Positions 6,842 through 15,311 of a DNA stretch of 33,213 nt are shown piece by piece. The first letter of the stretch is position 1. Each line of letters starts with the position of its first letter. The translations under genes and the position numbers were made by a program. The notes under the pieces were generated by a model. That model saw only the letters and a program-made list of their open reading frames with translations, ran no database searches and was not told the origin of the DNA. Source of the stretch: a bacterium (GTDB lineage Bacteria; Actinomycetota; Acidimicrobiia; Acidimicrobiales; UBA8592); assembly GCA_002713605.1 (NCBI GenBank), contig PATL01000006.1, positions 3,468 through 36,680 on the forward strand, given 5' to 3'.

Positions 6842-8101
6842 ATGGATAATTATCCCCCTTCTGTAAACGAATTAGTAGAAACCTATTCCAACTCAGGAAT
6901 ACCTCGACCTCTTCTCGTGGAAGAAGTAAGAAGAGCGATAGATGAGGGGATATGGGAAAGTTTAGATGAACGGGTTGAAACACTTAGAAAATTAGCACTT
7001 CAAGAAGTTATCAATGCAACCGGCGTGCTTTTGCACACAAATCTCGGTCGTGCGTCCTGGCCGACAACTTTCTCCGGAAATCCAGTAAATCTTGAGCTTG
7101 ATTTAAACTCAGGTTCTCGAGGATCTCGACAAGGATATTTGGGTCGCTTATTTGCAAATTTATGTGAAACAGAGGCAGCTATGGTGGTAAATAACTGTTC
7201 ATCAGCGGTGCTACTTATTCTTTCTGCTTTAGCGCATGAGAAAGGTGTAGCAATTTCCAGAGGAGAAATGGTAGAAATAGGCGGAGGTTTTCGGGTTCCA
7301 GATGTTCTTGAATTATCTGGTGCATATCTGGTTGAAGTCGGAACAACCAATAAGACACGGCGGGAAGATTACGAAAGGTCTATTAACGCTCACCGTGACG
7401 TTTCAATGATTATGAAAATCCATCAATCAAATTACAAAATTGTTGGTTTTACAGAATCTGCTGAGATCAGAGAATTAGCTGAACTCGGTGTACCTCTCGT
7501 AGCAGATATTGGATCGGGGTTATTAGACGAAAATTGCTTTTGGCTTGAGAGTGGTCCTCCCAACTGGCTTATAGGAGAACCTGGTGCTCGACAAACGCTC
7601 GCTCAAGGAGCTGACATTGTCACTTTTTCATCAGATAAGTTACTAGGGGGACCGCAAGCCGGAATCATAGCTGGCAAAGCAGATCTCATAGAAAAGTGTC
7701 TTGACCACCCATTTGCTAGAGCAGTCAGACCTGGGTCTTTAGTTATCTCATCTCTTCAAGAGCTTTGCCATAAATATCTCAACCGTAATTGGACTGATAT
7801 CCCATTTTGGAAAATGGCTTTAACTACTAAAGATGAACTTCAAAGACGAGCAGAGCAACTCAAAATTGGAATTCCTGTTCCACTCAATTCCGTACCCGGT
7901 GGAGGAACGCTTCCTAGCGTCGAAATCCCATCGTTTGGTATTCAAATAGATCATGATATTTCAAAGGAACTCCGAGATGGAACCGCAAATAATTTACCAA
8001 TTATTGCACGAGTCGAAGACGGGAAGACTCTTCTTGATTTAAGAACTATTCACCCTTCTTTAGATGATCAAGTGAAGTCATCATTGAAGCAGATTATCTA
8101 G
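6842..8101 (+). CDS. selA: L-seryl-tRNA(Sec) selenium transferase
   Basis: A 419-residue PLP enzyme that converts Ser-tRNA(Sec) to selenocysteinyl-tRNA using selenophosphate. The conserved N-terminal block VINATGVLLHTNLGRA, the EIGGGFRVPDVLELSG region, VEVGTTNKTR and the PLP-binding Lys266 in FSSDKLLGGPQAG are all present. The C-terminus contains the SVPGGGTLPS block. It is somewhat shorter than the E. coli enzyme, mainly at the N-terminus, but no key motif is missing. It is followed after 4 bases by selB, so the pair forms an operon. Selenophosphate synthetase and tRNA-Sec genes were not found in the window. Confidence 0.95.
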   Translation: MDNYPPSVNELVETYSNSGIPRPLLVEEVRRAIDEGIWESLDERVETLRKLALQEVINATGVLLHTNLGRASWPTTFSGNPVNLELDLNSGSRGSRQGYLGRLFANLCETEAAMVVNNCSSAVLLILSALAHEKGVAISRGEMVEIGGGFRVPDVLELSGAYLVEVGTTNKTRREDYERSINAHRDVSMIMKIHQSNYKIVGFTESAEIRELAELGVPLVADIGSGLLDENCFWLESGPPNWLIGEPGARQTLAQGADIVTFSSDKLLGGPQAGIIAGKADLIEKCLDHPFARAVRPGSLVISSLQELCHKYLNRNWTDIPFWKMALTTKDELQRRAEQLKIGIPVPLNSVPGGGTLPSVEIPSFGIQIDHDISKELRDGTANNLPIIARVEDGKTLLDLRTIHPSLDDQVKSSLKQII

Positions 8102-8105
8102 GATT

Positions 8106-9830
8106 GTGAAGAAACACGTTATTTGTACAGCCGGTCATGTTGATCACGGGAAATCTACCTTGGTAAATGCCTTGACCGGAGTTGACCCAGATCGATGGGC
8201 AGAAGAAAAGCGTAGAGGACTAACTATTGATTTAGGTTTCGCTAAAGCTGATAGAAGCGATAATGGCTTGATCTCATTCATTGATGTTCCAGGCCATGAA
8301 AGATTTTTAAAAAACATGCTTGCAGGCGTTGGAGCAGTTGATGCGTGCCTTTTCGTTGTTGATAGTAGTGAGGGATGGAAACCCCAATCCGAAGAGCATC
8401 TTCACATATTGAATCTATTAGGAGTGAGGAGGGGCTTAATTGCTCTCACAAAGATTTCTTTGGTAGATGATGACTTACGTGAAATTGTTACCCTTGAAAT
8501 AAAAGACCGCTTAGAAGGCACTTTCCTTGAGAGTGCACCTATTATTCCAGTTGACAGCGTCACGGGCACAGGTATTGATTCCTTGTTAAAAGAATTAGAA
8601 AATATGTTGGAGGATACTCCTGTTGCGGAAGATCATGATAGACCTCGTCTTTGGATTGACAGAGTATTTACAATAAAAGGTACTGGAACAGTCGTAACAG
8701 GAACTCTCACTGGTGGTTCACTAAAAGTTAATGATGAAATTGTTATCAATCCAGAGAATTTTGTAACGAAAATCCGCTCTCTTCAGTCTCACGATGAGCA
8801 AATTTCAAATATAAGCCCAGGATCTCGTGTTGCTATTAACTTAGCTAATATTGATCATCGAAGGATTGGAAGAGGAAGTGTTATCACTAATCCTGAACAA
8901 TGGTTTCTTGCATCAACATTCGATGCTGAATTAGATGTTCTTCCAAATATTGAACATGAGGTATCGCGGCGTGGCGCTTATCTGGCATACATCGGTACAA
9001 AGGAACAATTTGTAAAGGTTCGAGTACTCGGCGGTGAAGTAATCACTGCTGGAAGCAAAGGTTTGATTCGTGTGTACATGGATGAGAAGTTACCTCTTAT
9101 GTTGGGTGATCGACTTATTCTCAGAGAAAGCGGAAGAAATGAGACTATAGGCGGTGCGATAGTATTAGACCCTGATCCCATTCTGCGAGCAGCAGAGGCA
9201 AAGCCTGATAGCTCAATAGACAGAGTAATCAGTGAACATAAATGGATAACCCCCTCTCATCTTGAGGCACTAACTGGAGTGCGCAGAGGCGAAGATGTGC
9301 CTGGATGGATCGTTGATCCAAACTGTCTTGAGGACATGATTACTGATTTATCTCAAAGGCTACTAACTGCTGGAAATTTAGGTATTGATATAACATCACT
9401 TGATCAATTCGAGCGAGCTGCAATAGGCCTACTTGAAGGAGTTTTGATTGAAGGTAATTACCTTCGGGTAGAAGGGGCAGATAACTTTTCAGACCATCCT
9501 TATCTGGAACAATTGGAATCGAACCTCTTTAAACCACCAGATGCAGATGGCGTAGATCCAAGAGAATTACGTGAATTAGTGCGTCGGGGATTTATTATCG
9601 AGCAGAATGGGATTTTCTATTCACAAAAAGCAGTTACAAGTGCGGCGAGAAAGATACAAGTGCTTCTGAACAAAAATCCAGAAGGAATAACTGTCGGAGA
9701 GGTTCGCATAGCCTTAGATAGCACGAGAAAATATGTGCTTCCGCTTCTTAACTATTTAGATCAGATAGGTGCAACAGTTAGAAGAAATGATGTTCGGTTA
9801 GCAGGGAAAAGATTAACCGAAACCATATGA
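8106..9830 (+). CDS. selB: Selenocysteine-specific elongation factor SelB
   Basis: A 574-residue translation GTPase that carries Sec-tRNA to UGA codons marked by a SECIS element. G1 GHVDHGKST (10-18), G2 in RGLTIDLGFA, and G3 DVPGHE (60-65) are intact. G4 reads TKIS (115-118), with Ser where the family has Asp. Domains 2 and 3 follow (GTGTVVTGTLTGG). The C-terminal winged-helix region that binds SECIS RNA ends with ITVGEVRIALDSTRKYVLPLLNYLD, typical of SelB. The start is a GTG 4 bases after the selA stop with a weak upstream AGGA. SelB is complete, so selenoprotein synthesis is expected in this organism. Confidence 0.95.
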   Translation: MKKHVICTAGHVDHGKSTLVNALTGVDPDRWAEEKRRGLTIDLGFAKADRSDNGLISFIDVPGHERFLKNMLAGVGAVDACLFVVDSSEGWKPQSEEHLHILNLLGVRRGLIALTKISLVDDDLREIVTLEIKDRLEGTFLESAPIIPVDSVTGTGIDSLLKELENMLEDTPVAEDHDRPRLWIDRVFTIKGTGTVVTGTLTGGSLKVNDEIVINPENFVTKIRSLQSHDEQISNISPGSRVAINLANIDHRRIGRGSVITNPEQWFLASTFDAELDVLPNIEHEVSRRGAYLAYIGTKEQFVKVRVLGGEVITAGSKGLIRVYMDEKLPLMLGDRLILRESGRNETIGGAIVLDPDPILRAAEAKPDSSIDRVISEHKWITPSHLEALTGVRRGEDVPGWIVDPNCLEDMITDLSQRLLTAGNLGIDITSLDQFERAAIGLLEGVLIEGNYLRVEGADNFSDHPYLEQLESNLFKPPDADGVDPRELRELVRRGFIIEQNGIFYSQKAVTSAARKIQVLLNKNPEGITVGEVRIALDSTRKYVLPLLNYLDQIGATVRRNDVRLAGKRLTETI

Positions 9831-9887
9831 CACCTGTTAAGCATAACGCTATGTTTATAAGAGAAATAAGTGAAGGTAATGAGAAAT

Positions 9888-10598
9888 ATGGATTCTGGAC
9901 CAACACCTCACCTTGAAGGCATTCATGGTGATTATGCACCTACAGTTCTTCTACCGGGGGATCCCAAAAGAGCTAGATTTATAGCTGAAAATTATCTAAC
10001 AAACGTTAAATTAGTTAATTCTGTGAGAGGCGCTGAAGGGTTTACTGGAGAATTCAACGGGACTCCCGTTTCGGTTCAATCAGTTGGGATGGGAGTTCCT
10101 TCTGCGTTGATTTACTACACGGAATTGATCAGGTTTTTTGGGGTCAAGAAATTGATACGAGTTGGCAGTTGCGGAGGATTAAATGAATCTGTTCGTTTAG
10201 GTGACCTAATTTGTGCATCCGCTGCCGGAACTGACTCTGCTGCAATTGAAAAGCTAAATGATGGCCTAAGTCTTCCTTCCATAGCAGATTGGGAATTACT
10301 CTACTCAGCAGTAAATGTTGCAAATAATGCAGGAATATCGATGGCTGTTGGACCTGTTTTTACCAGCGATTTATTTTATGGACCTGACCCTGAACTATTT
10401 TCTAAGCTAACAAGGCATGGAATTCTTGGAGTTGAAATGGAGATAGCAGGTTTGTATTCACTCTCGCAGGCAGAGGGCACTCAGGCACTAGCTCTTGTGA
10501 CTGTTAGTGATGACATAATTCGACAGGAGATAATGAGCTCTAAAGACAGGGAATCCACATTTGACGAGATGATTCAAGTCGCATTAGGGATTATTTAG
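9888..10598 (+). CDS. Purine/uridine nucleoside phosphorylase, DeoD-like
   Basis: A member of the PNP/UDP family of about 236 residues that splits nucleosides with phosphate to base and ribose-1-phosphate. Diagnostic stretches are TPHLEGIHGDYAPTVLLPGD, VGMGVPSALIYYTEL, LIRVGSCGGL, GVEMEIAGLYSL and VSDDI, which hold the phosphate-binding Arg and catalytic Glu/Asp residues typical of hexameric DeoD-type enzymes. The frame is open to a GTG at 9870, with ATGs at 9879 and 9888. The ATG at 9888 gives the N-terminus closest to the family (TPH six residues in), but the start is uncertain. It lies 57 bp behind selB on the same strand and may be cotranscribed; no functional link to selenium is known. 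Confidence 0.88.
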   Translation: MDSGPTPHLEGIHGDYAPTVLLPGDPKRARFIAENYLTNVKLVNSVRGAEGFTGEFNGTPVSVQSVGMGVPSALIYYTELIRFFGVKKLIRVGSCGGLNESVRLGDLICASAAGTDSAAIEKLNDGLSLPSIADWELLYSAVNVANNAGISMAVGPVFTSDLFYGPDPELFSKLTRHGILGVEMEIAGLYSLSQAEGTQALALVTVSDDIIRQEIMSSKDRESTFDEMIQVALGII

Positions 10599-10633
10599 AA
10601 CTGGTCTTAGCTTTTCAGTTAAACAAACGATTA

Positions 10634-10891
10634 TTAGCTTATTGGGGTTATCTGTCTTCGCTCTGTTTCATTAAGCCCTCCCCATATTCCATGCTGTTCT
10701 CCTATGCGAAGTGCGAAGTTTAAGCAATCATTTTTCACTGAACATGTTTGACAAATCAGTTTTGCCCGACTTTCACGCTCTCTTTTGTCGGATTTTCTTT
10801 CAAAATGTGACGGAGGAAAAAAGATCTTTATCTGAGGACCGCGACAAGCAGCACGAACCTGCCATCTTTGATCATTCAGAACTACGCTCAT
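10634..10891 (-). CDS. WhiB-family Fe-S transcription factor
   Basis: An 85-residue WhiB-like protein, a family almost restricted to Actinomycetota and their phages. The four cluster-binding cysteines are Cys16, Cys47, Cys50 and Cys56 (AAC, ICQTC, DC) and the signature turn HGIWGG is at 67-72. Members bind a redox- or NO-sensitive [4Fe-4S] cluster and act with the primary sigma factor. The basic tail after the turn is short (LNETERRQITPIS), so DNA contact may be limited. The ATG follows GAGGGAGGG by about 2-3 bases. The gene lies 101 bp downstream of the NfeD gene and has its own possible promoter. Which WhiB class it belongs to cannot be told. Confidence 0.92.
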   Translation of the reverse strand: MSVVLNDQRWQVRAACRGPQIKIFFPPSHFERKSDKRERESRAKLICQTCSVKNDCLNFALRIGEQHGIWGGLNETERRQITPIS

Positions 10892-10908
10892 GACCCTCCC
10901 TCAAAGGG

Positions 10909-10937
10909 AACCTAGTCAGAGTTTTTTCATTGGGCAA
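10909..10937 (-). promoter_or_regulatory. Possible promoter of the whiB gene
   Basis: On the minus strand TTGCCC (10937-10932) and TAGGTT (10914-10909) are separated by exactly 17 bases. Transcription would start about 10902, roughly 11 bases upstream of the ATG at 10891, just including the GGGAGGG ribosome-binding site. Matches to consensus are partial. Confidence 0.3.
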
Positions 10938-10992
10938 GAAAAAAATAAAAATTTGACCAAAATTCAGTCATCTACTCAAAAATCGCTTTAAT

Positions 10993-12168
10993 CTATTCCC
11001 TATTTATTTGTGTTGTTGCAAACCTTCCTCTGATCATGATTGGCATTCCTCTAGTCATGAGCACTAGGAATCCGATAATGCCTACCGACATGGGTATCCA
11101 AGACATTTGTACATTTATTTCGTAGTACAGAAAGATTGTTCCAGTTGTGAACATTATTTGACCTATCAATGTCCAAACTCTTGGGACGACCGTTTGAATA
11201 TCTATGGCAAAGGCGAGCATTGAAAAGATTATAAGTAATAAAGCCCATAGCCGGAATGGAAGAATTGTTAAGCCGTATGCGCTTAACGCTACCGAAATTG
11301 CACCAATTACTCCTGCGATACCAACTCCTATTGAAAAGAATTCAAATAATAAGAGTGCTAATCCAGAAACAAGAAGCAGGTAAGCTATAGGGGGACTCGC
11401 AACGGTGTGCATTAATTGATCAACTAGATTTAAACGATTAATTTTCGTTTTTGTAAGAGGTGATAGTCGAGGGCCATCATCTGTCTGAATCACTTCTGAA
11501 ACGAAACTATCACGATTAACAAGAAAATCTCCAAGAGTAGGGTTTGCACACCTAGCAAGCTGCTCTTTCTCAGTCAAAGCTTTACCTAACTCATCAATTT
11601 CCACTCGATTACACTGAACCAGATTAGCTTGAATAGCTTCATCCCACTGAAGAGTGCTAGTTCGTAAAATTTCAATTTTTTCTTGATAAGAAACATTCAA
11701 TTCCATGCTTGAGAAGACATTTTTACCTGTTTTCCCGATTGATGACCCTATAGATACACCAAGTGAATCAGCTAAAAGAGCTAATTGAGCAACTTTCCCC
11801 TGAGAAGTTGAGCCCGAGGGGCCAACCCAAACTTCTATTGGGATGGAAGAATCCATAAACGCTTGTCCCAGCGCTATTAGCCTTTGATCGGAAATCACAG
11901 CTTGTTTTGAATTCATTTGCAAAATCAAAGCATTTGCTCCGTTATTTTGAGCATCAATGATTGAATTTTCAAGAGCTGAGGCGAGAACATCATCAAGTAA
12001 GCCACTCACTTCAAATACTTCTACATAACCAGGATTGAGTGATTCTTGGCTTTCTTGCCCGTGGAGTTGTTCGGCCGACAAGAGCGAATAACTCAAAACA
12101 AGTGTTATCAATAAGAAAATTTTCAAACGCGAGGAATCTAGAGTCCTAACGAAAGGGGTAAGTCGCAT
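10993..12168 (-). CDS. NfeD-like membrane protein (ClpP-class protease-like N-terminus)
   Basis: A 391-residue membrane protein. An N-terminal hydrophobic segment (about residues 15-33) looks like a signal peptide or anchor, followed by an extracytoplasmic ClpP/crotonase-like region (about 45-235) and four or more hydrophobic helices (about 255-375). This is the layout of NfeD1b-type proteins, which are often paired with SPFH proteins and have been proposed to degrade or manage membrane proteins. The region WVGPSGSTSQGKVAQLALLAD corresponds to the place of the catalytic Ser in NfeD proteases, but the usual context is not conserved, so activity is doubtful. No soluble C-terminal OB domain follows the helices. 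It lies 9 bp behind the STAS gene; no SPFH gene is adjacent. Confidence 0.72.
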   Translation of the reverse strand: MRLTPFVRTLDSSRLKIFLLITLVLSYSLLSAEQLHGQESQESLNPGYVEVFEVSGLLDDVLASALENSIIDAQNNGANALILQMNSKQAVISDQRLIALGQAFMDSSIPIEVWVGPSGSTSQGKVAQLALLADSLGVSIGSSIGKTGKNVFSSMELNVSYQEKIEILRTSTLQWDEAIQANLVQCNRVEIDELGKALTEKEQLARCANPTLGDFLVNRDSFVSEVIQTDDGPRLSPLTKTKINRLNLVDQLMHTVASPPIAYLLLVSGLALLLFEFFSIGVGIAGVIGAISVALSAYGLTILPFRLWALLLIIFSMLAFAIDIQTVVPRVWTLIGQIMFTTGTIFLYYEINVQMSWIPMSVGIIGFLVLMTRGMPIMIRGRFATTQINRE

Positions 12169-12177
12169 ATCTTTATC

Positions 12178-12525
12178 TTATATGTCTTCAGATTCCCCTA
12201 AGACATCAAGGGCTTCGTTAACTGACTCAGTGACAGTTACGATTTGATCGAAACCCGTTGTTTTGAGTAAGCCCAACAATGATTCTCTCTCGCATGAAAC
12301 AACGATTTGACCATTATTTTCGCCTGCTTTTCTGATACTTCCAATTAATGCGCCTAGACCTGCAGAGTCCATGAATGGTACGTTACTAAGATCAATAAGT
12401 AGCTTTGATACTGTTGCTAGTGAGCTCAATGCATCTCTAAACTCATCAACGGTATAAGCGTCAATTTCACCAGAAGGTCGACACATTGAGAAATCGTTAT
12501 TGCCTTCAATATTGATTTCTAACAT
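12178..12525 (-). CDS. STAS-domain anti-sigma factor antagonist
   Basis: A 115-residue single STAS domain of the SpoIIAA/RsbV type. These proteins bind anti-sigma kinases and free a sigma factor when unphosphorylated. The signature LLIDLSNVPFMDSAGLGALIG contains the phosphorylatable Ser54. The start is well supported by AGAGGA five bases before the ATG. It is followed closely by the NfeD-like gene and is divergent from the receiver gene at 12671. No kinase, phosphatase or sigma factor is present in the window, so its partner is unknown. Confidence 0.9.
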   Translation of the reverse strand: MLEINIEGNNDFSMCRPSGEIDAYTVDEFRDALSSLATVSKLLIDLSNVPFMDSAGLGALIGSIRKAGENNGQIVVSCERESLLGLLKTTGFDQIVTVTESVNEALDVLGESEDI

Positions 12526-12670
12526 AGATGTCCTCTTTTAAATAAGAAAGATTGTTTAGTGGTAATAGTAAAGCGAAAACTCATGTTTGTATAGCCCATT
12601 TGATGACAGCAAGGAACCAAACTTTAGGGTGTGAATAGAGTTGAAGGTATTTGGACGATAGTGTTTAGCT

Positions 12671-13033
12671 ATGGATAGAGTTCTTCTAGCTACTGATTCT
12701 GATGAGACTGCACAAGAAGCTTTTGCTGCTTTGTTAGGGCCAGAAACTTCCGTTAGTCGAGTGAAACGTGGTGAGGATGTCCGAGAAGTAGCCGCTGAAT
12801 TAGAGCCGGATCTTGTTATTTTAGATTTACAGATTGGCAATATGGGAGGCGTAGCTGCCAGTCTTGACTTAAGACATGAAATCACTGCTGGAAGAATCAA
12901 ACCATTAAAAATCATTTTGTTGTTAGATCGCGAAGCAGATACTTGGATTGCCAATGAGGCAAAAGCGGATTGTGAGCTTGTAAAGCCACTTAATGCTTTG
13001 CGTTTACGTAAACTAGCAAAATCACTTCTCTAA
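12671..13033 (+). CDS. Stand-alone response-regulator receiver domain
   Basis: A 120-residue CheY-like protein with no output domain. Asp9 and Asp11 lie in the acidic-pocket region (LLATDSDE), Asp52 in VILDLQIGNMGG is the expected phosphoacceptor, and Lys105 in LVKPLNAL is the conserved lysine. The receiver therefore looks competent, though the acidic pocket is atypical. Single-domain receivers act by protein interaction or as phosphate relays. It is divergent from the STAS/NfeD genes (145-bp spacer) and converges on tRNA-Pro, with 8 bases between stop and tRNA. No clear Shine-Dalgarno precedes the ATG. Confidence 0.8.
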   Translation: MDRVLLATDSDETAQEAFAALLGPETSVSRVKRGEDVREVAAELEPDLVILDLQIGNMGGVAASLDLRHEITAGRIKPLKIILLLDREADTWIANEAKADCELVKPLNALRLRKLAKSLL

Positions 13034-13041
13034 ATTTTTAG

Positions 13042-13115
13042 TCGGGTAGGCGGGATTTGAACCCACGACCTCCTCGTCCCGAACGAGGCGCGCTACCAAC
13101 CTGCGCCACTACCCG
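13042..13115 (-). tRNA. tRNA-Pro (CGG)
   Basis: A 74-base tRNA on the minus strand. The acceptor stem is CGGGTAG (from 13115) pairing with CTACCCG (13049-13043), with discriminator A at 13042. The anticodon stem CCTCG/CGAGG closes the loop TTCGGGA, giving anticodon CGG (Pro, codon CCG). The T-arm is GTGGGTTCAAATCCCGC. The 3' CCA is not encoded. Confidence 0.96.
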
Positions 13116-13242
13116 TATTTCATGCCTGAGCGTATTGTAAACATTAATAAACCATACGCACTATCTCTTAGATTCTATTGAGGGGTCAACATATCTTTGG
13201 CGTCCACAACATAGTCTTTTCTTAGTTATGTGAAGGGTGTCT

Positions 13243-13494
13243 ATGCAGATTTCAGAATTTCAAAGTCATATACAAAATGTTTACGGTGAAAAGGATCGAG
13301 AGCGCGGTATTGCAATGTCAGTCGCCTGGTTAGCAGAAGAAGTTGGAGAGCTCGCTCAAGCAATTAGGAAAGGAACTCATGATCAACAAGTACACGAATT
13401 CGGGGATGTGATCGCATGGGTATTTTCGTTAGCAAATCAAGTTGGCGTTGATGTGGAAGAAGCCATTGATCGATATGTAACTAACCCACCGTAG
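13243..13494 (+). CDS. MazG-like nucleotide pyrophosphohydrolase domain protein
   Basis: An 83-residue all-alpha NTP-PPase domain. The metal-binding helices are visible as WLAEEVGELAQAIRKG and HEFGDVIAWVFSLANQ, giving the ExxE...ExxD pattern of MazG-type enzymes that hydrolyse (d)NTPs to monophosphates. The ORF opens at a GTG (13237), but GAAGGG lies five bases before the ATG at 13243, which is preferred. The length suits a single-domain, dimeric MazG-like protein rather than full MazG. It converges on asd with 8 bases between stops. The nucleotide substrate is unknown. Confidence 0.8.
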   Translation: MQISEFQSHIQNVYGEKDRERGIAMSVAWLAEEVGELAQAIRKGTHDQQVHEFGDVIAWVFSLANQVGVDVEEAIDRYVTNPP

Positions 13495-13502
13495 AGATTT
13501 AC

Positions 13503-14519
13503 CTAACTAAGTAGTGACTCAGCTATTTGAATGGCATTTAATGCGGCACCTTTTCGCAAATTATCGCCTGAGAGAAATAAGTTAATTCCGTTTTCAAGGA
13601 CTGTATCTGGTCTGATACGTCCTACGAATGTTGGGTCAACTCCTGCAGATTTCAAAGGGGTGGGAATGTCCTCAAGAACGACTGCTGGAACTTTACTAAG
13701 AATATCTTTCACTCTTTGAGCAGTTATATGATTCTTGAACCCAGCTGTTATTGCTAGTGAATGTCCAGTATAAACTGGGACCCTGACACAGGTTGCTGTG
13801 ACAGCTAGATCATTAATTTCAAGGATTTTTCTGCTTTCGTCTCGAAGTTTTCGTTCTTCGTTTGTTTCCATTAATTCATCTTCAACTAATGCCCCACAGA
13901 AGGGAACAACGTTAAACGCTATTGGCTCTGGGAAACTTTTTCCTGGCGGAAACTTAATAGACTGTCCGTCATGGGTTAGGTCTATAGCGATCTCGCCTGC
14001 CTCACGTATTTGTTCACTTAATTCTTGAACTCCAGCTAATCCTGCACCTGAGGTAGCTTGATAAGTTGAAACTACAAGTTCACAAAGACCAGCTTCTAGA
14101 TGCAACGGTTTTAGGACTGGCATGGCGACCATCGTTGTACAGTTAGGGTTAGCAATAATATTCTTTGGAATGTTCTTAATGGCGTGCGAGTTGACCTCAG
14201 GAACTACCAGTGGGACTTCAGGGTCCATCCTCCATGCGGAAGAATTATCGATCACAACTGCCCCTGCAGACGCAACTTTTGGAGCTAGTTCCTTTGATAA
14301 TTGTCCGCCCGCGGAAAATAAAACAATGTCTAAGTTGTCCCATTTTGCTGTAGCAGCATCTTCTACGAGAATGGATTGTCCTTGAAATTCTATTTCTTTG
14401 CCTGCACTACGAGATGATGCAAAGAACTGAATTGATTGCATGGGGAACTTTCTTTGCGCGAGAATTTCGCGCATTACTGTTCCGACTTGACCTGTCGCTC
14501 CTACTATTCCAATCTTCAT
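13503..14519 (-). CDS. asd: Aspartate-semialdehyde dehydrogenase
   Basis: A 338-residue enzyme that reduces aspartyl phosphate to aspartate semialdehyde with NADPH, the second step toward lysine, threonine, methionine and diaminopimelate. The N-terminal nucleotide-binding motif GIVGATGQVG, the active-site Cys in ANPNCTTM and the substrate-binding STYQATSGAG are present; the C-terminal GDNLRKGAALNAIQIAE is typical. Length is normal. It is the last gene of a minus-strand run that also contains lysC, but two helicase-related genes lie between them. A 60-bp gap precedes its ATG. Confidence 0.96.
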   Translation of the reverse strand: MKIGIVGATGQVGTVMREILAQRKFPMQSIQFFASSRSAGKEIEFQGQSILVEDAATAKWDNLDIVLFSAGGQLSKELAPKVASAGAVVIDNSSAWRMDPEVPLVVPEVNSHAIKNIPKNIIANPNCTTMVAMPVLKPLHLEAGLCELVVSTYQATSGAGLAGVQELSEQIREAGEIAIDLTHDGQSIKFPPGKSFPEPIAFNVVPFCGALVEDELMETNEERKLRDESRKILEINDLAVTATCVRVPVYTGHSLAITAGFKNHITAQRVKDILSKVPAVVLEDIPTPLKSAGVDPTFVGRIRPDTVLENGINLFLSGDNLRKGAALNAIQIAESLLS

Positions 14520-14579
14520 ACTTTGAGCGTACTCACAAGAACAGGTCTTTGTGGGGCTTTTCCACCCGAACGAGGAATT

Positions 14580-15311
14580 TTAGTTCCTACTAAGAAATTC
14601 TTTGATTGTTTCAATTGCATCTTCAAAGACTGGGAAGATATTTTGACCATCAATTTGTACATCACGTGAAGCATGTATCTGTTTAGTAATTAGATAATTT
14701 GGATTTGGATTTGATACTAACTCATGTTCTTTAGGGAAAGAAAAGAATGACTCCATATCAGGAGTTAACACAGATTCATGGCTTTTTTCTTCTTTGAAAT
14801 TTAAAAATCTTCCCGGCATGGTATCCCGCAGTTGCTGGATTGTACTTTTTCTTGAGGTAATCGAACTATCGCTATTAATTGATGCTTCTTCGTCAACTGA
14901 ATCGCTTTCAAGCTCTATACCTCGCCATTTAAGTATCACATTGGGATCATCTTCACATTCTTTCAAAAGCTGGAGCAATGCGGCTATCTCATGGCGACAA
15001 GGTGTTGCCCAATCAGGGCACACATGATGAATTTGTATTTCAGTTACTTTTGGTACTGCTTCGTGTAGGTTACCGGAAAGTACCGCTCGCCTAACATTCT
15101 CCGATGGTGGAGTGGTGTGGATTTCAATATCAAATGCTCTTTCTCTCTTATCGTAAATTTCAAATGAAACTGATCCTTGCTGAACAAAGAAGTCTCTCAC
15201 AGCTCCCTTTCGTTGAATTGCTACACCTGGGCCGAGAGGATCTTTATAATTCGTATACGCTGCAATAAGTTGCATGATGCTCTCTCCGAGCTGTGATGAC
15301 GGTTTGATCAT
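14580..15311 (-). CDS. SWIM-type zinc-finger protein, partner of SNF2 helicase
   Basis: A 243-residue protein with a SWIM-like motif at about residues 95-110: IHHVCPDWATPCRHEIAALL. The CPDW...CKH half of the motif is conserved, whereas the first Cys of the usual CxCx(n)CxH appears as His. SWIM proteins are thought to bind DNA or proteins and recur next to SNF2/HelZ helicases in actinobacteria. Its ATG overlaps the helicase stop in an ATGA arrangement (15308-15311), a strong sign of translational coupling. The C-terminal 110 residues are acidic and low in recognisable features. No function is proven for this family in bacteria. Confidence 0.75.
   Translation of the reverse strand: MIKPSSQLGESIMQLIAAYTNYKDPLGPGVAIQRKGAVRDFFVQQGSVSFEIYDKRERAFDIEIHTTPPSENVRRAVLSGNLHEAVPKVTEIQIHHVCPDWATPCRHEIAALLQLLKECEDDPNVILKWRGIELESDSVDEEASINSDSSITSRKSTIQQLRDTMPGRFLNFKEEKSHESVLTPDMESFFSFPKEHELVSNPNPNYLITKQIHASRDVQIDGQNIFPVFEDAIETIKEFLSRN

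Noticed and set aside
10599..10633. AACTG...CAGTT dyad between the phosphorylase and whiB as a terminator
   Set aside because: Only a 5-bp stem with a large loop and no U-tract.
12556..12954. A 132-codon minus-strand ORF
   Set aside because: Antisense to the receiver gene, whose conserved Asp and Lys sites show which strand codes; the antisense product is Ser/Arg-rich shadow sequence.
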